From Clostridia bacterium (GTDB lineage: Bacteria > Bacillota > Clostridia > Lachnospirales > Anaerotignaceae): a stretch of 38,381 nucleotides of DNA. Made by a program: the position numbers and the translations under genes. Below the pieces are notes generated by a model. It had not been told where the DNA came from. It searched no databases and worked only from the letters and a program-made list of their open reading frames with translations. This document shows positions 1 to 6,954 of this stretch, one piece after another; position 1 is the stretch's first letter, and each line of letters opens with the position of its first letter. The stretch covers positions 1 through 38,381 of the forward strand of contig JALFWW010000001.1 of NCBI GenBank assembly GCA_022786605.1. Reading direction: 5' to 3'.

Positions 1-64
1 CACGCATAGCAATCAGTTTTGGTTCAATTATTTTGATATGTGTGTATTTTCTTTTTGCCATAAT

Positions 65-110
65 AAAAGCCCCCTCATGTAGTTCTATTATCCTACATAA
101 GGGGGCTTTT
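65..110. terminator. Bidirectional intrinsic terminator
   Basis: An 18-base arm at 65-82 (AAAAGCCCCCTCATGTAG) faces its near-perfect complement at 93-110 around a 10-base loop. The arms end in A and T runs, so it can work on both strands. It lies just past the stop of the DUF1622 gene on the minus strand. Positions 1-64 show no gene that I can support. Confidence 0.85.
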
Positions 111-125
111 TGTCATTGTCCGTTT

Positions 126-524
126 TTACTGGTTCAGTTCAGAATGTTTTTCTGCTTTTTCTTTCTCCAGCGGCTCCACAGTGCATGTTTCCAGCTTTTC
201 TTCCGCCTGATCTTTTTCCTCTGTGCGGATCGCCCAGTGGATCAGGAAAGATAAACCGGCTCTGAGAACAATGATACAGCCTACCAGTGCAATTTCAGAG
301 AACTCACGCACAATAACAGTCCGCAGGATTTCGCCGCCCAATTTGAATTCCAGTGCCATAGCCATAGCACGGCATAACTTTACGCGGGTATGAGGATCAC
401 CCTTGATATAATTCACAGTGGCACGCAAAGCACCTGCCAGCAAAACCAAAACACCAATCAGTTCCAACAAAATAATAGAGTATTCAATGAGTTCTTTCAT
501 AAAATGGTGCAGAATTTCTGTCAT
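126..524 (-). CDS. DUF1622 family membrane protein
   Basis: This is a 132-residue protein with two or three predicted hydrophobic helices (about residues 14-40, and 75-100 containing a run around VGCIIVLRAGLSFLI). The central stretch with RAMAMALEFKLGGEILRT is typical of the DUF1622 family, whose function is unknown. The tail is acidic and charged and probably cytoplasmic. The start is set by an AGGAGG site at 535-540, about nine bases before ATG. It is a single-gene unit with its own upstream promoter (574-602) and the terminator at 65-110. The family call rests on length and the ALEFKL core; no catalytic role is inferred. Confidence 0.8.
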   Translation of the reverse strand: MTEILHHFMKELIEYSIILLELIGVLVLLAGALRATVNYIKGDPHTRVKLCRAMAMALEFKLGGEILRTVIVREFSEIALVGCIIVLRAGLSFLIHWAIRTEEKDQAEEKLETCTVEPLEKEKAEKHSELNQ

Positions 525-573
525 GTAAGCAATTCCTCCTAATCAATATTACCGTTCACTCTCTTATATAAAA

Positions 574-602
574 ATCTTAACAGAATCTTTATGTCCTGTA
601 AA
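574..602 (-). promoter_or_regulatory. Promoter of the DUF1622 gene
   Basis: On the minus strand TTTACA is followed by 17 bases and an extended -10 element, TGTTAAGAT. The start site would lie about 45 bases before the ATG. The rest of the 525-844 stretch is AT-rich and holds no gene I can support. Confidence 0.6.
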
Positions 603-844
603 TAAAAATATTCACTTTTTTAAAATTTCTTGCATATTATCAGAAAACCCTACTATTTCAAGAGGATATTCCCGTGCAAATTGTATGTCACATTTCTCAA
701 ATCAGCTGATTTCCTTTCTTTTGTCTGACATTACATGAATTTTGTTGATTTCCAACCTTTTTCCATGTATTTTGCAGTTTTCGCGGTTTTTTCGTTTTTC
801 GAAAAAGGTTCTTTCAAATTCCTTAAGTTAGCTGTAAGTTTCTA

Positions 845-876
845 TTCACAAATTGGACACATTTTCCCTATATACT
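845..876 (+). promoter_or_regulatory. Candidate promoter of the C-rich RNA
   Basis: TTCACA at 845-850 is followed by TATATA/TATACT at 869-876, which gives a spacing of 18 or 20. The -10 region is good and the -35 is poor, so this is tentative. It would start a transcript near 881, exactly where the folded RNA begins. Confidence 0.4.
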
Positions 877-880
877 ATAG

Positions 881-1058
881 GAGAAGTCAAAAGGACGCCC
901 CCTTTTACTTCCCGCCTGAGGTGATTTCCCCGAGTTGCCTCAGGCACCCCTTCCCAAAAGCGAATTCCAAATTATTTGTAAACATAGAACATACCCCTCC
1001 CCTTACTCGATGCGAACACATCGAAACAAAAGGCTCTCAACTTTGAGAGCCTTTTTTC
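881..1058 (+). ncRNA. Structured RNA with repeated C-rich loops and its own terminator
   Basis: About 177 bases fold into three hairpins plus a terminator. Hairpin 1 is 883-911 (GAAGT and AAAAGG pair with CCTTTT and ACTTC, one bulge) with loop ACGCCC. Hairpin 2 is 914-945 (GCCTGAGG with CCTCAGGC) with a loop holding TTTCCCC. An unpaired stretch at 946-1005 carries CCCCTTCCC and CCCCTCCCC. Hairpin 3 is 1007-1024 (TCGATG with CATCGA). It ends in a U-tailed terminator at 1029-1057. No ribosome binding site with a credible frame occurs in it. The exposed C runs are complementary to Shine-Dalgarno sequences, the pattern known from C-rich small RNAs of Gram-positive bacteria. It could be a free small RNA or a terminated leader of the Crp-type gene that starts 63 bases later. 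I do not recognise it as a known family. Confidence 0.6.
1029..1057 (+). terminator. Intrinsic terminator of the C-rich RNA
   Basis: AAAGGCTCTC (1029-1038) pairs with GAGAGCCTTT (1045-1054) around a six-base loop, and a T run continues to 1057. It sits between the C-rich RNA and the downstream regulator gene, so the regulator needs read-through or another start site. Confidence 0.85.
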
Positions 1059-1120
1059 TTGCCAAAAAAGAAATTGCTTGTTACACTGAAGATAATCCAT
1101 CCGAAAGCGGTGAAAATAAC

Positions 1121-1792
1121 ATGACACGAGAATATGAAACCTTATTTGCAGAAAACTTTTCTTTCTGGGAACATCTGACAGAAGACCAGAAAGACCTGCT
1201 GTGCCGCAGCGCCATGATGGCAACCTATCCCAAAGGGATGAATCTGCACAACGGCAGTGAAGAATGCGCAGGACTGCTTTATATCAAATCAGGTCAGCTG
1301 CGGGCATATCTGCTTTCTGAAGACGGACGGGAAGTTACCCTTTACCGCCTCTATACCGGAGATATCTGCATCCTTTCCGCCTCCTGCGTGTTGGATGCCA
1401 TTACTTTTGACGTTTCCGTAGACACCGTGGAAGAATCGGAAATCCTTACAGTCAGTGCCTCCGCCTTTCATAAACTGGCAACGGAAAACGTCTATGTGGA
1501 GGCATGCGGCTATCACATGGCGGCAGACCGTTTTTCCGACGTTATGTGGGCCATGCAGCAGATTCTTTTCATGGCAATGGACAAACGGCTGGCAATCTTT
1601 CTCACAGACGAAATGGCAAAGGCAAAGTCTGATGAAATCCGCATGACACAGGAACAGATCGCCAAATACATGGGCACCGCCAGAGAGGTGGTCACCCGTA
1701 TGATCAAATATTTTGCTGAGGAAGGCATCGTGGAAACCTTCCGTGGCGGTATCCGCATTCTGGACAAAAAGAAACTGCGGTCTTATCTGTAA
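1121..1792 (+). CDS. Crp/Fnr family transcriptional regulator
   Basis: This is a 223-residue protein with a cyclic-nucleotide-binding-type beta-roll (about 20-135; GLLYIKSGQLRAYLLSEDGRE is typical), a dimer helix (about 140-165) and a C-terminal winged helix-turn-helix (about 170-215; MTQEQIAKYMGTAREVVTRM is the recognition region). The frame is open further upstream, but that part overlaps the structured RNA, so ATG at 1121 is chosen; its ribosome binding site is weak. There are cysteines at the N-terminal side, but no clear Fnr-type four-cysteine set, so the signal it senses is not evident. It converges on the ferredoxin/4Fe-4S membrane protein operon and is the natural candidate to act on the GTGA-n5-TCAC site before that operon. 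Confidence 0.9.
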   Translation: MTREYETLFAENFSFWEHLTEDQKDLLCRSAMMATYPKGMNLHNGSEECAGLLYIKSGQLRAYLLSEDGREVTLYRLYTGDICILSASCVLDAITFDVSVDTVEESEILTVSASAFHKLATENVYVEACGYHMAADRFSDVMWAMQQILFMAMDKRLAIFLTDEMAKAKSDEIRMTQEQIAKYMGTAREVVTRMIKYFAEEGIVETFRGGIRILDKKKLRSYL

Positions 1793-1799
1793 ACAAAAA

Positions 1800-1839
1800 A
1801 CAGAGCGTCATTTCCTTTAGGAAAACCGCTCTGTTTTTC
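1800..1839. terminator. Bidirectional terminator between convergent genes
   Basis: ACAGAGCG (1800-1807) pairs with CGCTCTGT (1827-1834), and an inner TTTCCT/AGGAAA stem extends the hairpin. A runs precede it and TTTTT follows. It serves the Crp-type gene on one side and the 4Fe-4S membrane protein gene on the other. Confidence 0.85.
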
Positions 1840-1852
1840 TATAGTAGGAGAA

Positions 1853-2461
1853 TCATTTTGTCTGGGGTACGCCACAAGCGCCATCGCATCTGTGCTTTGC
1901 CTTGCAAATGGTCTGGGTCATGGTTCCCATAGGACAGTATACACACCATGACCGTGGTTTATACAAAATCATAGTAATCAGTCCCAAAACGGTGGATGTG
2001 AGCATCACACTGTAAAAACCAAAGGCAAACTGTGCTACCCACGGTGCTGCAGCTGTGCCATGATACGCCCAGTTCCAAGGGAGTTTGATGGTCCAGAGAA
2101 GTGTCACCACTTCTTTCAGATTTCTTGTACCCTCGAACACCAAATAGGTGCTGAAAAGCATATTGAAAAACATAATAAAGAAAAAAATCAGAAATCCATA
2201 ACGAAACCACTTGCTCCGCAGAAATTTGGGAATATCTTTTTTCCGGGAAAGTCCCAACTTGTTGCCCAACAAATCAAAAAGCTGCCCTCTGCCGCAGAAT
2301 TTGTTGCAGTACATTTTATCTCCGCCAAAAATGGCAATGAGCAGTGGAATGAAGAAACACAGCAGCCCCATCCACGCAAAAAGGATATTGAAAAATCCTA
2401 AAATCAAATAAGCAGCGGAAACAATCCATAAATAATCATACCATTTTTTCTTCTTTGTCAT
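1853..2461 (-). CDS. 4Fe-4S polyferredoxin-like membrane protein (NapH/CcoG-like)
   Basis: This is a 202-residue protein with about four membrane helices (near 12-45, 85-110, 130-165 and 150-170). It has two cytoplasmic-face cysteine pairs, CNKFCGRGQ near residue 52 and CVYCPMGTMTQ near residue 175, plus C-terminal CDGAC. This layout is that of the Fer4_5 (COG0348) group, which passes electrons between ferredoxins and membrane redox partners. The start follows AGGAGGTGACACC and overlaps the ferredoxin stop as ATGA (2458-2461), so the two are translationally coupled. The redox partner cannot be read from the window. Confidence 0.8.
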   Translation of the reverse strand: MTKKKKWYDYLWIVSAAYLILGFFNILFAWMGLLCFFIPLLIAIFGGDKMYCNKFCGRGQLFDLLGNKLGLSRKKDIPKFLRSKWFRYGFLIFFFIMFFNMLFSTYLVFEGTRNLKEVVTLLWTIKLPWNWAYHGTAAAPWVAQFAFGFYSVMLTSTVLGLITMILYKPRSWCVYCPMGTMTQTICKAKHRCDGACGVPQTK

Positions 2462-2652
2462 GGTGTCACCTCCTGCATTTCAATGACTGATGCGGGACAA
2501 GCCACAGAACATCTGCCACAGCCCACACATTTCGCGCTGACATCTGCGTAAAGTCCTTTATAAACGGAAATGGCGCCCACTGGACAGACCTTCACACAGG
2601 TACCGCAGGCAACACATTCTTTGATTTGTACACTTGCTTTTCTTTTTGCCAT
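2458..2652 (-). CDS. 2[4Fe-4S] ferredoxin-type protein
   Basis: This is a 64-residue protein with two classic cluster motifs, CVACGTCVKVCP and CVGCGRCSVACP, each ligating a 4Fe-4S cluster. It is a soluble electron carrier. The frame extends upstream, but ATG at 2652 has a good AGGAGGAAATAT ribosome binding site and gives a normal ferredoxin N-terminus. It is the first gene of a two-gene operon with the membrane 4Fe-4S protein and probably donates electrons to it or accepts them from it. Its promoter carries a candidate Crp/Fnr-type site. Confidence 0.9.
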   Translation of the reverse strand: MAKRKASVQIKECVACGTCVKVCPVGAISVYKGLYADVSAKCVGCGRCSVACPASVIEMQEVTP

Positions 2653-2683
2653 GATATTTCCTCCTGTTATTTCATCTGTGATC

Positions 2684-2724
2684 AGTATACACCATGGTCT
2701 TTTCTTCTTCCGTGATGGAGTCAC
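2684..2724 (-). promoter_or_regulatory. Ferredoxin operon promoter with a Crp/Fnr-type operator near -41
   Basis: On the minus strand a TATACT -10 box (2684-2689) has no recognisable -35. The perfect palindrome GTGATGGAGTCAC (2712-2724) is centred 28-29 bases upstream of the -10 box, about -41 from the start. That is the class II activator position for Crp/Fnr proteins. The half-site spacing is five, not the usual six, so a variant specificity is inferred. Confidence 0.55.
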
Positions 2725-2726
2725 AC

Positions 2727-2879
2727 AAAAAAACGGATCAATCTAAAGCAACTTCCCCTTAAGAAAACATAACAAATAAAATCTTATAAAAATAAGAACG
2801 CTGAAATCTTCTGTATAACATAAAGATTTCAGCGTTCTTTGTTTTCTTGTGAAGATACCCCAAAGATTTATCCGTTTTT
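2727..2879 (-). repeat. Dispersed covarying hairpin element, copy 1
   Basis: The outer arms are 2729-2744 (AAAAACGGATCAATCT) and 2864-2879, complementary but for one base. The inner stem is 2794-2810 with 2823-2839 (AAGAACGCTGAAATCTT), 17 perfect pairs. Read on the minus strand, the unpaired sequence TTGGGGTATCTTCACAAG, then AAAACAAAGAA, precedes the inner stem. TTTTATTTGTTATG and AAGGGGAAGTTGCTTTAG follow it. The same unpaired words occur in copy 2 with different stem sequences. It begins 22 bases past the trkH stop and probably also ends the trkA-trkH transcript. Confidence 0.7.
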
Positions 2880-2900
2880 CTTTTGGATTTATTTTTCTGC

Positions 2901-4346
2901 TCAGGCTCTTCGCCAAATGGAAGGTGAGAACAGCATGATCATAGGGAAAATTTCCAATCGTCCAAAGAGCATGTCCAAACTCAGCACGATCTTGGAAAAG
3001 TCTGAAAACAAAGAGAAATTTTCCACAGGACCTACCAAAGACAAGCCAGGACCTACATTCCCCAAGGTGGTAATGACCGCCGTAATAGATGTGGTAAAGT
3101 CATAATTGTCTATGGAAACCAATATAAAAGAACCGAAGAGCAGCATCACATAGGTGATGAAATATCCTGTCGTGCCCTGAATGGTTTCGTCACTGACACG
3201 CTGTCCCTCCAATTTGATGATATTGACAGAACGTGGATGGACAATATGCCGAATTTCCCGCAGTGTCAGCTTCAGCAGAATGATAAAACGGGAAACCTTG
3301 ATACCGCCGCCGGTGGAGCCGCCGCAGGCCCCCAGCATGGTCAATACCACCAGTATGGTTTTGGACAATTCTGGCCACTGTTCATAATTCGCTGTAATAA
3401 AGCCAGTGGTACTGGTAATGGTTGCCACCTGGAACACCGCATGACGGAAAGCGCTTTCCAGTGTGGGATACAGATGTACGATATTGGCAGTGATCACCAC
3501 TGTGGAAAGCCCCACAATGACCAGATAATACCGCAGTTCTTCGTTTTTGAACACCGCTTTGAAATCCCGTACCAAAAGCAAATAAAACATATTGAAGTTG
3601 ATACTGAACAGCAGCATGAATATGGTGATGACATACTCAAAATACGCGTTATCATAAGCGGCAATACTGCTGTTTTTGATAGAGAAACCACCTGTACCTG
3701 CTGTAGAGAGGGCGTGGTTGATGCTGTCAAAAAGCGGCATACCTCCCGCAAACAGAAGAACCATTTCCAATATAGTCAATACGATGTAAATGCCATACAA
3801 AATTTTCGCTGTGGATTTGATTTTTGGCACCAGCTTACTGACTACCGGTCCAGGTGCTTCCGCTTTCATCAGGTGCATGGAACGCTCATCTCCCAAAGGC
3901 ACAATGGCAAGGACAAATACCAGTATCCCCATACCGCCGATCCAGTGGGTAAAACTGCGCCAGAACAATATGCTCATAGGCAGACCTTCAATTTCTGTAA
4001 TGACCGTTGCCCCCGTTGTGGTAAAGCCGGATACAGTTTCAAACAGGCAGTTCACAATGCCATCAATGGCACCGCTGAAATAAAAAGGCATTGCGCCAAA
4101 AATAGACATAACAATCCAGGAAAGCGCAACAATGACAAAGCCTTCTCTGCCATAAATCTTTCTGTCCTTAGGCGCATAATGCTTCATAATGGTTCCAATG
4201 ACCAAAAGCAAAACGATGGTGAGCAAAAAAGCTTTCAGTTCATTGACTTCCCCTTTGTAAACTGCCAGCAGCGCCGAAAAAGACATGAGCAGACCTTCTG
4301 CCTGCATAATATTGCCTAAGATATAGGCCATCATTTTATAATTCAT
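2901..4346 (-). CDS. trkH: Potassium uptake protein TrkH
   Basis: This is a 481-residue integral membrane subunit of the Trk K+ uptake system. It has the usual four membrane-pore-membrane repeats, with pore-loop motifs FTTTGATV, HALSTAGTGGFS, ITSTTGF and TTLGNVGPG that form the selectivity filter (key glycines present). Length matches bacterial TrkH/KtrB-type proteins. The start ATG has a GGTAGGA ribosome binding site and lies eight bases after the trkA stop, so the two form an operon. It needs the TrkA regulator on its cytoplasmic face. Copy 1 of the dispersed element follows it. Confidence 0.95.
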   Translation of the reverse strand: MNYKMMAYILGNIMQAEGLLMSFSALLAVYKGEVNELKAFLLTIVLLLVIGTIMKHYAPKDRKIYGREGFVIVALSWIVMSIFGAMPFYFSGAIDGIVNCLFETVSGFTTTGATVITEIEGLPMSILFWRSFTHWIGGMGILVFVLAIVPLGDERSMHLMKAEAPGPVVSKLVPKIKSTAKILYGIYIVLTILEMVLLFAGGMPLFDSINHALSTAGTGGFSIKNSSIAAYDNAYFEYVITIFMLLFSINFNMFYLLLVRDFKAVFKNEELRYYLVIVGLSTVVITANIVHLYPTLESAFRHAVFQVATITSTTGFITANYEQWPELSKTILVVLTMLGACGGSTGGGIKVSRFIILLKLTLREIRHIVHPRSVNIIKLEGQRVSDETIQGTTGYFITYVMLLFGSFILVSIDNYDFTTSITAVITTLGNVGPGLSLVGPVENFSLFSDFSKIVLSLDMLFGRLEIFPMIMLFSPSIWRRA

Positions 4347-4354
4347 AACATTTC

Positions 4355-5725
4355 CTACCCTATCAATTTCTGCTGAATTTCCTGTAAGTCATTCAAATGG
4401 CGGCCTGCCGTAACGATGATGACACTGTCACCAATCTCAATGGTATCATTCCCGCCCGGAATGATGATTTTCCCATCACGAATAATGGTGGCTACCAATA
4501 CATTTTGTTTGGTCTTCAGGCTCTTCAGGGGAACTCCCACAACGCCGGACTTTTCTCTTACTTTAAATTCTACTGCTTCCACCTGCTCATTGATGAGATG
4601 GTGCAGTGTTTCCACATTACTGCTGCCCACGGAGTTCTGCATGGCGCGTACATAACGCACGATGTTGTTTGCCGCAATGGCTTTTGGTGAAATGAAACTG
4701 TCGATATCCATTTTATCCAGAATTTCCGTAAAGGACAGTTTATTGATCTTCACAATAACTTTGGATACTTTTTTTGCCTTTGCGTAAAGCCCAACAATGA
4801 TATTTTCCTCATCCATACCTGTCAAAGTCACCAGCGCGTCTGTTTTCTCCAGACCTTCTTCCTGAAGGACTTCTTTGTCTGTGCCATCCGCATTGATAAT
4901 AACAGCCTCCGGCAGCATTTCACAGAGGTATTCACAACGGGCTTTATCCCGTTCAATGATTTTTACCCGCACTTTGATGGAAATCAATTCCTTTGCCAGA
5001 TAATAGGCCAAACGGCTGCCGCCGATGATCATAACACTGCGGGCGCGGTTTCGGAACAATCCCAGCACACGGAAGAACCGCTCAATTTCAATGTGTTCCG
5101 CTGTGATATGGATACGGTCACCGCTGCGGAGCACAAAATCCCCAGAAGGGATGACAACTTCTTCTTCCCGCTGTACCACGCAAATCAGTATTTTTACCTG
5201 AAATTCTTTATACAGCGCCCAAAGAGGCATACCATCCAGTACGCTGTTTTCCGGCACTTTCAAGCCTACCAGTTCCACACGCCCTCTTGCGAAGGGTTCG
5301 ATCTGCAACGCGGATGGGAAACGAAGCAAACGGGAAATTTCCTGAGCTGCTGCTGATTCTGGATTCACCGCCATGCTCAGCCCCAGCTCTTCTTTCAAAA
5401 GATTGATCTGCGCAAAGTATTCAGGATTGCGGACCCGGGCAATGGTATGTCTTGCCCCCAGTTTTTTTCCGATCAGACAGCACAGCATATTCACTTCATC
5501 GGCGGAAGTTGCCGCAATGAGCAAATCTGCTTCCGGCACCCCTGCGTCTTTTTGCAGTGCCGCACTGCACCCGTTGCCTTCCACGCAAATGATATCCATG
5601 GTATTGCCCGCATTTTCCAATGCTGTGGCATTGCTGTCTATGATAACGATATCATGACCTTCGGTGGACAGCTGAGCCGCAACAGTACTGCCGACCTTAC
5701 CGTCCCCTACAATTACAATATGCAT
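4355..5725 (-). CDS. trkA: Trk system potassium uptake regulator TrkA
   Basis: This is a 456-residue cytoplasmic regulator with two RCK modules in tandem. Each has a Rossmann NAD-binding domain (GDGKVGS at residues 7-13; a second, IIGGSRLAYYLAKEL, near 235) followed by a TrkA_C ligand domain. It gates TrkH in response to NAD(H) or nucleotides. The second glycine motif (GGSRLA) departs from GxGxxG, as is common in the second RCK. The start has GGGAGG ten bases upstream. The leader carries a CTTTGCG/CGCAAAG hairpin at 5741-5759. It is the first gene of trkA-trkH. Confidence 0.95.
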   Translation of the reverse strand: MHIVIVGDGKVGSTVAAQLSTEGHDIVIIDSNATALENAGNTMDIICVEGNGCSAALQKDAGVPEADLLIAATSADEVNMLCCLIGKKLGARHTIARVRNPEYFAQINLLKEELGLSMAVNPESAAAQEISRLLRFPSALQIEPFARGRVELVGLKVPENSVLDGMPLWALYKEFQVKILICVVQREEEVVIPSGDFVLRSGDRIHITAEHIEIERFFRVLGLFRNRARSVMIIGGSRLAYYLAKELISIKVRVKIIERDKARCEYLCEMLPEAVIINADGTDKEVLQEEGLEKTDALVTLTGMDEENIIVGLYAKAKKVSKVIVKINKLSFTEILDKMDIDSFISPKAIAANNIVRYVRAMQNSVGSSNVETLHHLINEQVEAVEFKVREKSGVVGVPLKSLKTKQNVLVATIIRDGKIIIPGGNDTIEIGDSVIIVTAGRHLNDLQEIQQKLIG

Positions 5726-5786
5726 AGTATCCTCCCTTACTTTGCGCTCTACGCAAAGCTTTCTGTGTTTTCATACATTTGCCACT

Positions 5787-5815
5787 ATCTTAACATCTTC
5801 CCTCTGCAATTACAA
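5787..5815 (-). promoter_or_regulatory. trkA-trkH promoter
   Basis: On the minus strand TTGTAA, 17 bases and the extended -10 TGTTAAGAT. The -10 element is the same as that of the DUF1622 promoter. The leader is about 55 bases and holds a short perfect hairpin at 5741-5759. Confidence 0.65.
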
Positions 5816-5871
5816 GTGAGATTCCGCTAAAAAAAGGGAAGTTTCGTCATTATCCATTTCTGTCTCAGATG

Positions 5872-6056
5872 AAAAAAGACACTGCCATCAGGCACTTCTT
5901 CATAAAAAACGAATATAGCTGGAATCCTTAAACATACGAAGAATTCCAGCTATCCTATTTTACTATGATTGTTTTTTTAAGACCGCTGCTCCTGACCCCG
6001 ACACAAAAGAAACATCACATTTCCCTAAGGGATGCCCCTTTCAGCACAGTCTTTTT
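5872..6056 (+). repeat. Dispersed covarying hairpin element, copy 3 (diverged)
   Basis: This lies in the 340-base gap between trkA and secF. The outer arms are AAAAAAGAC (5872-5880) and GTCTTTTT (6049-6056). The inner stem is ATAGCTGGAAT (5915-5925) with ATTCCAGCTAT (5943-5953). The unpaired sequence CTTCTTCATAAAAAAC before the stem and CTATTTTACTATGATTG after it resemble copies 1 and 2, and a CCCTAAGGG palindrome replaces the CCCCTTAAG part. On the minus strand it lies just past secF and may end the secDF transcript. Confidence 0.5.
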
Positions 6057-6065
6057 CTGTCATTT

Positions 6066-6941
6066 TTATTTTTCGTTCTTAGGCAGCAGTACATACCATA
6101 CAGAGCCAGAAATGCAGACAGAAGAATATGCCCCTGCCAGAATACCGATCATCATGGGCAGTGCGAATTCCTTCAGCGCAGGCACACCCAGTACATAAAT
6201 TGCCCCAACGGTGAAGAATGTGGTCAGGGATGTATTGATGGAACGAGCCAGTGTCTGGCTGATGCTCTTATTGATTTTTTCCGCTGTCTGGTTTGCGTGG
6301 AACGCACTCTTATTTTCACGGATACGGTCAAAAATAACGATGGTCGCGTTAATGGAATACCCCAAAATGGTCAGCAGAACCACCAGGAAGGTATTATTGA
6401 CAGGGATGCGGAATACCGCATAAGCTGTCAGAACAATGAGCACGTCGTGAATCAGGGCGATGATAGCACTGCCGCCGGCACGGAAATCGTGGAACCGCAG
6501 GGAAATATACAGCAGCATTGCTACAGCCGCAATGATGGTTGCTTTGATGGCCGCTGTCTGCATTTCACGGCTGACGGTACCACTGACGTCATTGACTTCA
6601 CCCATAACCGCGTTGGGATATGCTTCCAGAATGGCATTGGTCAGCGCTTCTCTTGTGGTGCTGTCAATGGACTGGATTTTCACTGTTACTTCTGTTGTTC
6701 CGATGATCTGCTGAATCTGGGGACTGTCCTGTCCTGTCACTTCTGTGATAATCTTCTGCAGATCTTCCTGTTCATATTCCTGACCCATATCCAGGTCAAA
6801 AGAGGTGCCGCCGGTAAATTCCACGTCATACTGGAAAGCGCCTCTGCCTGCCTGGGCATTGAAGATCATTGCCGCAAAACCAATGATGATAACGATCAAA
6901 GAAGCGGCGAAGAATTTTTTTCTGTTTTCAATAATTTTCAT
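6066..6941 (-). CDS. secF: Protein translocase subunit SecF
   Basis: This is a 291-residue inner-membrane protein with six helices. The first periplasmic-type domain carries VEFTGGTSFDL (near residues 40-50), and the later helices carry the RND-type motif ILGYSINATIVIFDRIRE. With SecD it forms the proton-driven complex that helps SecYEG release exported proteins. The frame is open 11 codons upstream, but ATG at 6941 has a clean AAGGAGG eight bases before it and leaves a 13-base gap after secD. Confidence 0.95.
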   Translation of the reverse strand: MKIIENRKKFFAASLIVIIIGFAAMIFNAQAGRGAFQYDVEFTGGTSFDLDMGQEYEQEDLQKIITEVTGQDSPQIQQIIGTTEVTVKIQSIDSTTREALTNAILEAYPNAVMGEVNDVSGTVSREMQTAAIKATIIAAVAMLLYISLRFHDFRAGGSAIIALIHDVLIVLTAYAVFRIPVNNTFLVVLLTILGYSINATIVIFDRIRENKSAFHANQTAEKINKSISQTLARSINTSLTTFFTVGAIYVLGVPALKEFALPMMIGILAGAYSSVCISGSVWYVLLPKNEK

Positions 6942-6954
6942 CTGCTCCGCCTCC

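Noticed and set aside
881..1058. 6S RNA or a known riboswitch.
   Set aside because: It lacks the long closing stem and central bubble of 6S RNA, and I see no known aptamer core; it is reported as unclassified.
2727..2879. The dispersed element as a MITE (small transposon relic) with terminal inverted repeats.
   Set aside because: Outer arms differ in sequence between copies while staying complementary, and no target-site duplication is visible. A structured element fits better, although the genome-wide copy number is not known to me.
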